Assembly: GCA_964442605.1 (NCBI GenBank)
Contig: CAYTZR010000022.1
Location: 1 to 34,622 of the forward strand
Direction of reading: 5' to 3'
Length of the DNA: 34,622 nucleotides
From: Monoglobus sp964442605
GTDB lineage: Bacteria > Bacillota > Clostridia > Monoglobales > Monoglobaceae
Shown here one piece after another: positions 31,114 to 34,622 of the stretch. Position numbers and translations under genes: made by a program. Numbering within the stretch: position 1 is the first letter of the stretch; each line of letters begins with the position of its first letter. The notes below the pieces were generated by a model. It saw only the letters and a program-made list of their open reading frames with translations. It made no database searches and was not told the DNA's origin.

Positions 31114-31620
31114 TTAATACTGTGTTAAAAATCCCTCGGTCTGCATACCGTCAAATCCGTGACAGCGCAGTACCTCGTACACTATAATCGCCACCGAGTT
31201 TGAAAGATTAAGCGAACGCATATCACTGAGCATCGGTATTCTTATGCAATCGTGATAATTATCATGCAGCAGCTCCTCCGGCAGTCCTTTTGTTTCCTTG
31301 CCGAATACCAAAAAAATTTCCCGCCCCATATCGCTTATGCTTTTATAATCTATATCCGAATATATTTTTTTGCCCTTGGTTGTACAGTAGAAAAAACGTC
31401 CGTTTTTATATTTTTCCCGAACCTCATTAAATGAATTATATTCATACAGTTCAAGCTCCGACCAGTAATCCAGCCCCGCGCGGCGCACCTGCTTTTCACT
31501 TATATCAAATCCGAGCGGGTGCACAAGGTGCAAGGCCGCTCCGGTCACGCTGCAGGTTCTGGAAATATTACCGGTGTTTGACGGTATTTCCGGCTCTACC
31601 AACACTACGTTTATCTTCAA
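31114..31620 (-). CDS. trmL: tRNA (cytidine/uridine-34-2'-O)-methyltransferase
   Basis: The 168-residue SPOUT methyltransferase modifies the ribose at the tRNA wobble position. It shows the TrmL motifs: EPEIPSNTGNISRTC (9-23), LVFGKETKGLPEE (about 103-115) and IPMLSDMRSLNLSNSVAIIVYE (about 128-149), where the knot binds SAM. The start is TTG, with a GGAG site ten bases upstream; the next in-frame start would lose the conserved strand at the N-terminus. It lies 20 bp after yifB and 19 bp before degV. Confidence 0.93.
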   Translation of the reverse strand: MKINVVLVEPEIPSNTGNISRTCSVTGAALHLVHPLGFDISEKQVRRAGLDYWSELELYEYNSFNEVREKYKNGRFFYCTTKGKKIYSDIDYKSISDMGREIFLVFGKETKGLPEELLHDNYHDCIRIPMLSDMRSLNLSNSVAIIVYEVLRCHGFDGMQTEGFLTQY

Positions 31621-31640
31621 AATTCAACATCTCCAAATTA

Positions 31641-33173
31641 TTATGCCCAAAATTTTCGATCAAGAGACCTGTATTGTATAGCCTCGGCTATATGGCGCTG
31701 TTCAATAATATCGCAGCCCTCCAAATCCGCAATCGTTCTTGACACCTTAAGCACCCTGTTATACGCTCTGGCGCTGAGTCCCATGCTGTCAAACGCCGCC
31801 TCCAGCATTTTGTTCGCGTTATCACTCAAAACACAATACTCCTCGGTAAGCTTCGGAGTCAAACGGCTGTTTGAATGTATACCGAGTCCCTTATAACGCT
31901 CCGTCTGGATTTTTCTCGCCCTGTTGACCCGCTCCTTAATATCGGCTGATGACTCGGGCTTTTCACGACTGTCCAAATCCTTATAGTCAACCGCGGGAAC
32001 CTCAATATGTAAATCTATTCTGTCAAGCAAGGGGCCGCTAACCCTTCCCAAATACGCATTTATCTTTTTCGGGGTGCAGTTGCAATCGTGGTTCCTGTCG
32101 CCGTAATATCCGCAGGGACAAGGGTTCATAGACGCGACAAGCATTATGTTACAGGGATATGAATATGAGCCCTGTACGCGTGTTATGGTGACACTGCCGT
32201 CCTCAAGCGGCTGGCGCAGCACCTCCAAGGCATCCTTTCTGAATTCCGGAAGCTCGTCCAAAAACAGTACTCCGTTATGCGACAGGCTTATTTCACCGGG
32301 CTTCGGATTGGTGCCGCCGCCCGACAAAGCCACCGCCGATGCTGTATGATGAGGACTTCTGAATGGTCTTTGTGTTATCATTGGCATATTCTTAGGAAGT
32401 CTGCCGGCGATGCTATGTACCTTTGTCGCCTCCAAAGCCTCGTCAAAGGTCAGGTCAGGCAATATCGACGGCAGCCTCTGCGCCATCATCGTCTTACCCG
32501 AGCCCGGAGGACCTATAAGTAGCACATTATGTCCGCCCGCTGCCGCAACCTCCATGGCGCGCTTAACGTTCTCCTGACCCTTTACATCGGAAAAATCCAA
32601 AGCGCACGCCGCGGCTCTCCCAAAAAGACTGTCAACATCGACATAAGTCGGAGCTATCCGTTTTAGTCCGTTCAAATGCTCGATAACCTCGCCCAAGCTT
32701 TTAACTCCGTATATTTTTACTCCGCTTACAACCGCCGCTTCCTCCGCGTTATCAAAAGGCACGAAAATCTCCTTTACCCCTGCCTGATATGCCTTTATAA
32801 CCATAGGCAAAACGCCGTTTATACGGCGCACACCGCCATCCAACGAAAGCTCTCCCATAAACGCGTATTCTTCACTCTCTTCCAAATACAACTGCTCCGA
32901 CGCGGTCAGCAATCCGATTGCTATAGGCAAATCCAGATATGCGCCCTCCTTTTTTACATCAGCCGGCGCGAGATTAATTACAATCCTTTTACCCGGCACA
33001 ACAAACCCGAAGCTGTAAAGCGCGCTCCGTATACGCTCCTTTGATTCGCGCACGGACGCGTCCGGCAAGCCGACGATCTCCCATGTCGGGAACCCTCCGC
33101 TGACGCTTGTTTCTACGCTGATTATATACCCGTCCATGCCTTGAAGTCCGCAGCTGTTTATCTTTGTAATCAT
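31641..33173 (-). CDS. YifB/ComM-family Mg-chelatase-like AAA+ ATPase
   Basis: From the chosen start the protein has 510 residues: an N-terminal Lon-like fold (about 1-165), an AAA+ domain with Walker A GPPGSGKT (about 213-220), the FRSPHHTASAVALSGGG segment and LFLDELPEF Walker B, a cysteine-rich CPCGYYGD...CNC element (about 340-355), and a C-terminal Mg-chelatase domain. The related ComM is a helicase that promotes branch migration during natural transformation. The ATG at 33173 has GGGAG seven bases upstream and gives the usual N-terminus; the longer frame from 33197 lacks such a site. It follows the rsuA-like gene after a short gap. Confidence 0.92.
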   Translation of the reverse strand: MITKINSCGLQGMDGYIISVETSVSGGFPTWEIVGLPDASVRESKERIRSALYSFGFVVPGKRIVINLAPADVKKEGAYLDLPIAIGLLTASEQLYLEESEEYAFMGELSLDGGVRRINGVLPMVIKAYQAGVKEIFVPFDNAEEAAVVSGVKIYGVKSLGEVIEHLNGLKRIAPTYVDVDSLFGRAAACALDFSDVKGQENVKRAMEVAAAGGHNVLLIGPPGSGKTMMAQRLPSILPDLTFDEALEATKVHSIAGRLPKNMPMITQRPFRSPHHTASAVALSGGGTNPKPGEISLSHNGVLFLDELPEFRKDALEVLRQPLEDGSVTITRVQGSYSYPCNIMLVASMNPCPCGYYGDRNHDCNCTPKKINAYLGRVSGPLLDRIDLHIEVPAVDYKDLDSREKPESSADIKERVNRARKIQTERYKGLGIHSNSRLTPKLTEEYCVLSDNANKMLEAAFDSMGLSARAYNRVLKVSRTIADLEGCDIIEQRHIAEAIQYRSLDRKFWA

Positions 33174-33209
33174 ATCAAAACTCCCAATCCGATACATTTT
33201 TGTATATTA

Positions 33210-33938
33210 TTATTCTGATTTGTTTATCCTTCCGCTGAGCAGAGCAAGCTCGTCACTTGTCAATTCTCTTATTTCTCCCAAATTCAAGTTTTTATCTAAT
33301 TCAAGATTGTTCATCTTTATTCTCTTAAGGTATAAGACCCTTTTCCCCAATGCCTCAAACATTCTCTTAATCTGATGAAACTTGCCCTCATATATTACCA
33401 CCCGCGCCGCATTTTCGCCGGCAAGCGTCAGCTCTGCGGGCTTGCACTTATAGCCATCCGGCAGTACTACGCCCTCTTTAAAAGCGGTTATATCAGCGGC
33501 AGTGACGGGTGCGTCTGTTTCCGCTATATAGGTCTTTGGTACATGGCTCTTAGGACTTAGCAGCCTGTGAGCCATAGCCCCGTCGTTTGTAATTACGCAG
33601 AGTCCCTCTGTATCTATATCCAGCCTGCCCACGGGAAACAAGTCCATATGCCTGAATTCCGGCGGCACAAGATCGCACACCGTAGGATGGCTTCTGTCCT
33701 CCGTCGCTGAAACATACCCCTCCGGCTTATTCAGCATCAGGTAAACAAATTCGCGGTAAGCCGTGAGACAGCCGTCAACGTACACCTGTGTAATTCCCGG
33801 CTCTATGTTAAGCTCCGGTCTTGCCTCGGCGCTACCCTCAACCCTGACTCTGCCGCGTTTTATCATCTTTTTTACATCGGTTCTGGAGCCAAGCCCCAAG
33901 CCTGCCGACAAATACTTATCAAGTCTCATTTTATTCAT
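33210..33938 (-). CDS. RsuA-family pseudouridine synthase
   Basis: The 242-residue enzyme has an N-terminal S4 RNA-binding domain (about 4-50, MRLDKYLSAGLGLGSRTDVK) and a catalytic domain with the GRLDIDTEGL motif (104-113, catalytic D107), LNKPEGYVSATED and KFHQIKRMFEALGKRV. It converts a specific uridine to pseudouridine in rRNA; whether the target is 16S position 516 (RsuA) or a 23S site (RluB/E/F type) cannot be decided, though the short length favours RsuA-like. It heads the minus-strand block and is divergent from the last gene across about 50 bp. Confidence 0.9.
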   Translation of the reverse strand: MNKMRLDKYLSAGLGLGSRTDVKKMIKRGRVRVEGSAEARPELNIEPGITQVYVDGCLTAYREFVYLMLNKPEGYVSATEDRSHPTVCDLVPPEFRHMDLFPVGRLDIDTEGLCVITNDGAMAHRLLSPKSHVPKTYIAETDAPVTAADITAFKEGVVLPDGYKCKPAELTLAGENAARVVIYEGKFHQIKRMFEALGKRVLYLKRIKMNNLELDKNLNLGEIRELTSDELALLSGRINKSE

Positions 33939-33989
33939 AAACCCTGCATTTCAATAATATAATATCATATATATAAAGGAGCAATGACC

Positions 33990-34430
33990 ATGAAAAAACT
34001 GTTTAAAAAATATAAGTATAAAATAATCTTTATCATAGCCGCCGCGATACTGATTTCCGTAATATTCGCGCTTTTCTCGGTGGACAACACAACCAATTCG
34101 CAAAATATTGAATTCATAAATTCATTCGGCTGGAAGGTTGATGCCGCGCCCGAGGATATTTCCCATCTCACAATACCGGATGAGCTTATGGGGATTTATC
34201 TCGCGCATGCGCGAATTTCTGCAATAGATGGTTCATCAATTTCCGATTATACCGGCAAAAGTCTCACACGTTATTCATACAAGGTGCTCAATCACGAGGA
34301 CTCTGATGCCGGAAAAATCCGCGCGGATATTTTTGTTTATAAATCAAGCATTATAGCAGCCGATATATCTGATATTTCGGCAAACGGCTTGACAATACCC
34401 ATATCCGATACAGAAAAACTTGTACCATAA
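33990..34430 (+). CDS. Membrane-anchored DUF4830-like protein
   Basis: From the chosen ATG the protein has 146 residues: a basic start, one membrane helix (about 11-31) and an extracytoplasmic domain resembling DUF4830, with FINSFGWKVDAAPEDISHLTIP-type opening, a Y-x-G-K-x-L-T-R-Y-x-Y core and a C-terminal region where most members carry GGDI (here IIAADIS). Function unknown. AAGGAG lies eight bases before the ATG at 33990; the ATG at 33984 is too close to it. It stands alone on the plus strand. Confidence 0.75.
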   Translation: MKKLFKKYKYKIIFIIAAAILISVIFALFSVDNTTNSQNIEFINSFGWKVDAAPEDISHLTIPDELMGIYLAHARISAIDGSSISDYTGKSLTRYSYKVLNHEDSDAGKIRADIFVYKSSIIAADISDISANGLTIPISDTEKLVP

Positions 34431-34567
34431 AGCTTATACCATGACATATATTATACCATAAGCAAATGTATAATTCAATAAAAAATTAACGATTATATAT
34501 TAAAATATCCAATCATCGGCAATTGATAATCGCCGGCTTAATTTATTGCTGTTCTGAGCCGCTTTAC

Positions 34568-34586
34568 TGCCGCTTCTTAAGCGGCA
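34568..34586. repeat. Perfect 8-bp hairpin near the right edge
   Basis: TGCCGCTT-CTT-AAGCGGCA, with no T-run on either side, so probably part of a repeated structured element rather than a terminator. About 190 bases at this edge contain no gene. Confidence 0.6.
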
Positions 34587-34591
34587 ATGCA

Positions 34592-34622
34592 AGCTTCGGT
34601 AGCTATAAGCAAGCTCTGCTTG
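34592..34622. repeat. Partial copy of the edge repeat
   Basis: The last 31 bases (AAGCTTCGGTAGCTATAAGC then AAGCTCTGCTTG) resemble the two copies at positions about 19-50 and 58-85 in the same orientation, sharing GCTTC...ATAAGCAAGC. The repeat runs off the window edge. Confidence 0.55.

Overview
The window looks like chromosomal DNA of a low-to-medium GC Gram-positive member of the Clostridia (Bacillota). The evidence is family content and signals: DUF4364 next to alaS, a ThiI without a rhodanese domain paired with its own cysteine desulfurase, type III pantothenate kinase, the paired radical SAM/DUF2344 genes, DegV, a large Alu-containing SRP RNA, an SLH-anchored GH5 cellulase, a cell-wall L,D-transpeptidase with a copper-amine-oxidase-like stalk domain, strong AGGAGG-type ribosome binding sites, and many TTGACA-17-TATAAT promoters. 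Genus or order cannot be fixed from the sequence alone. A plant-fibre or gut habitat is an inference from the secreted cellulase.

Layout. Positions 1-433 have no protein gene but hold two strong tandem promoters with phased A-tracts that read leftwards out of the window, as expected upstream of a stable-RNA operon. From 434 to 12989 everything is on the minus strand: cinA, thiI, a cysteine desulfurase, ybaB, dnaX, the SRP RNA, a MATE exporter, an ABC exporter, a membrane GGDEF protein and the SLH-GH5 cellulase. A plus-strand block (13234-16890) holds the radical SAM/DUF2344 pair and a phosphofructokinase. A structured gene-free stretch (16891-17346) separates it from three small minus-strand genes of unknown function (17347-18524). 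Divergent from these is a plus-strand operon of YfcE-like phosphoesterase, coaX and malic enzyme (18706-21119). Next come two orphan paralogous HTH regulators and an L,D-transpeptidase (minus), then a divergent DUF975/CmpB-like membrane protein (plus). From 25575 to 33938 lies a long minus-strand translation/RNA-modification block: rsuA-like, yifB, trmL, degV, DUF4364, alaS, HIT and prmA. The last gene is a small plus-strand DUF4830-like membrane-anchored protein.

Functional themes are translation and RNA modification (thiI with its sulfur donor, alaS, trmL, rsuA, prmA, SRP RNA), replication/repair (dnaX, ybaB, cinA), central metabolism (pfk, malic enzyme, coaX) and the cell envelope (SLH cellulase, L,D-transpeptidase, MATE, ABC). 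No phage, transposase, CRISPR array, tRNA or rRNA gene is visible.

The least ordinary parts are: the repeat-bearing window edges with stable-RNA-type promoters; an unusual abundance of perfect short tandem duplications (8-19 bp) at gene junctions and in two genes; the paired orphan HTH regulators whose promoters carry matching inverted repeats; the three-gene unknown cluster; and the structured intergenic region after pfk. I did not find a clearly new multi-gene defence, secretion or biosynthetic system.
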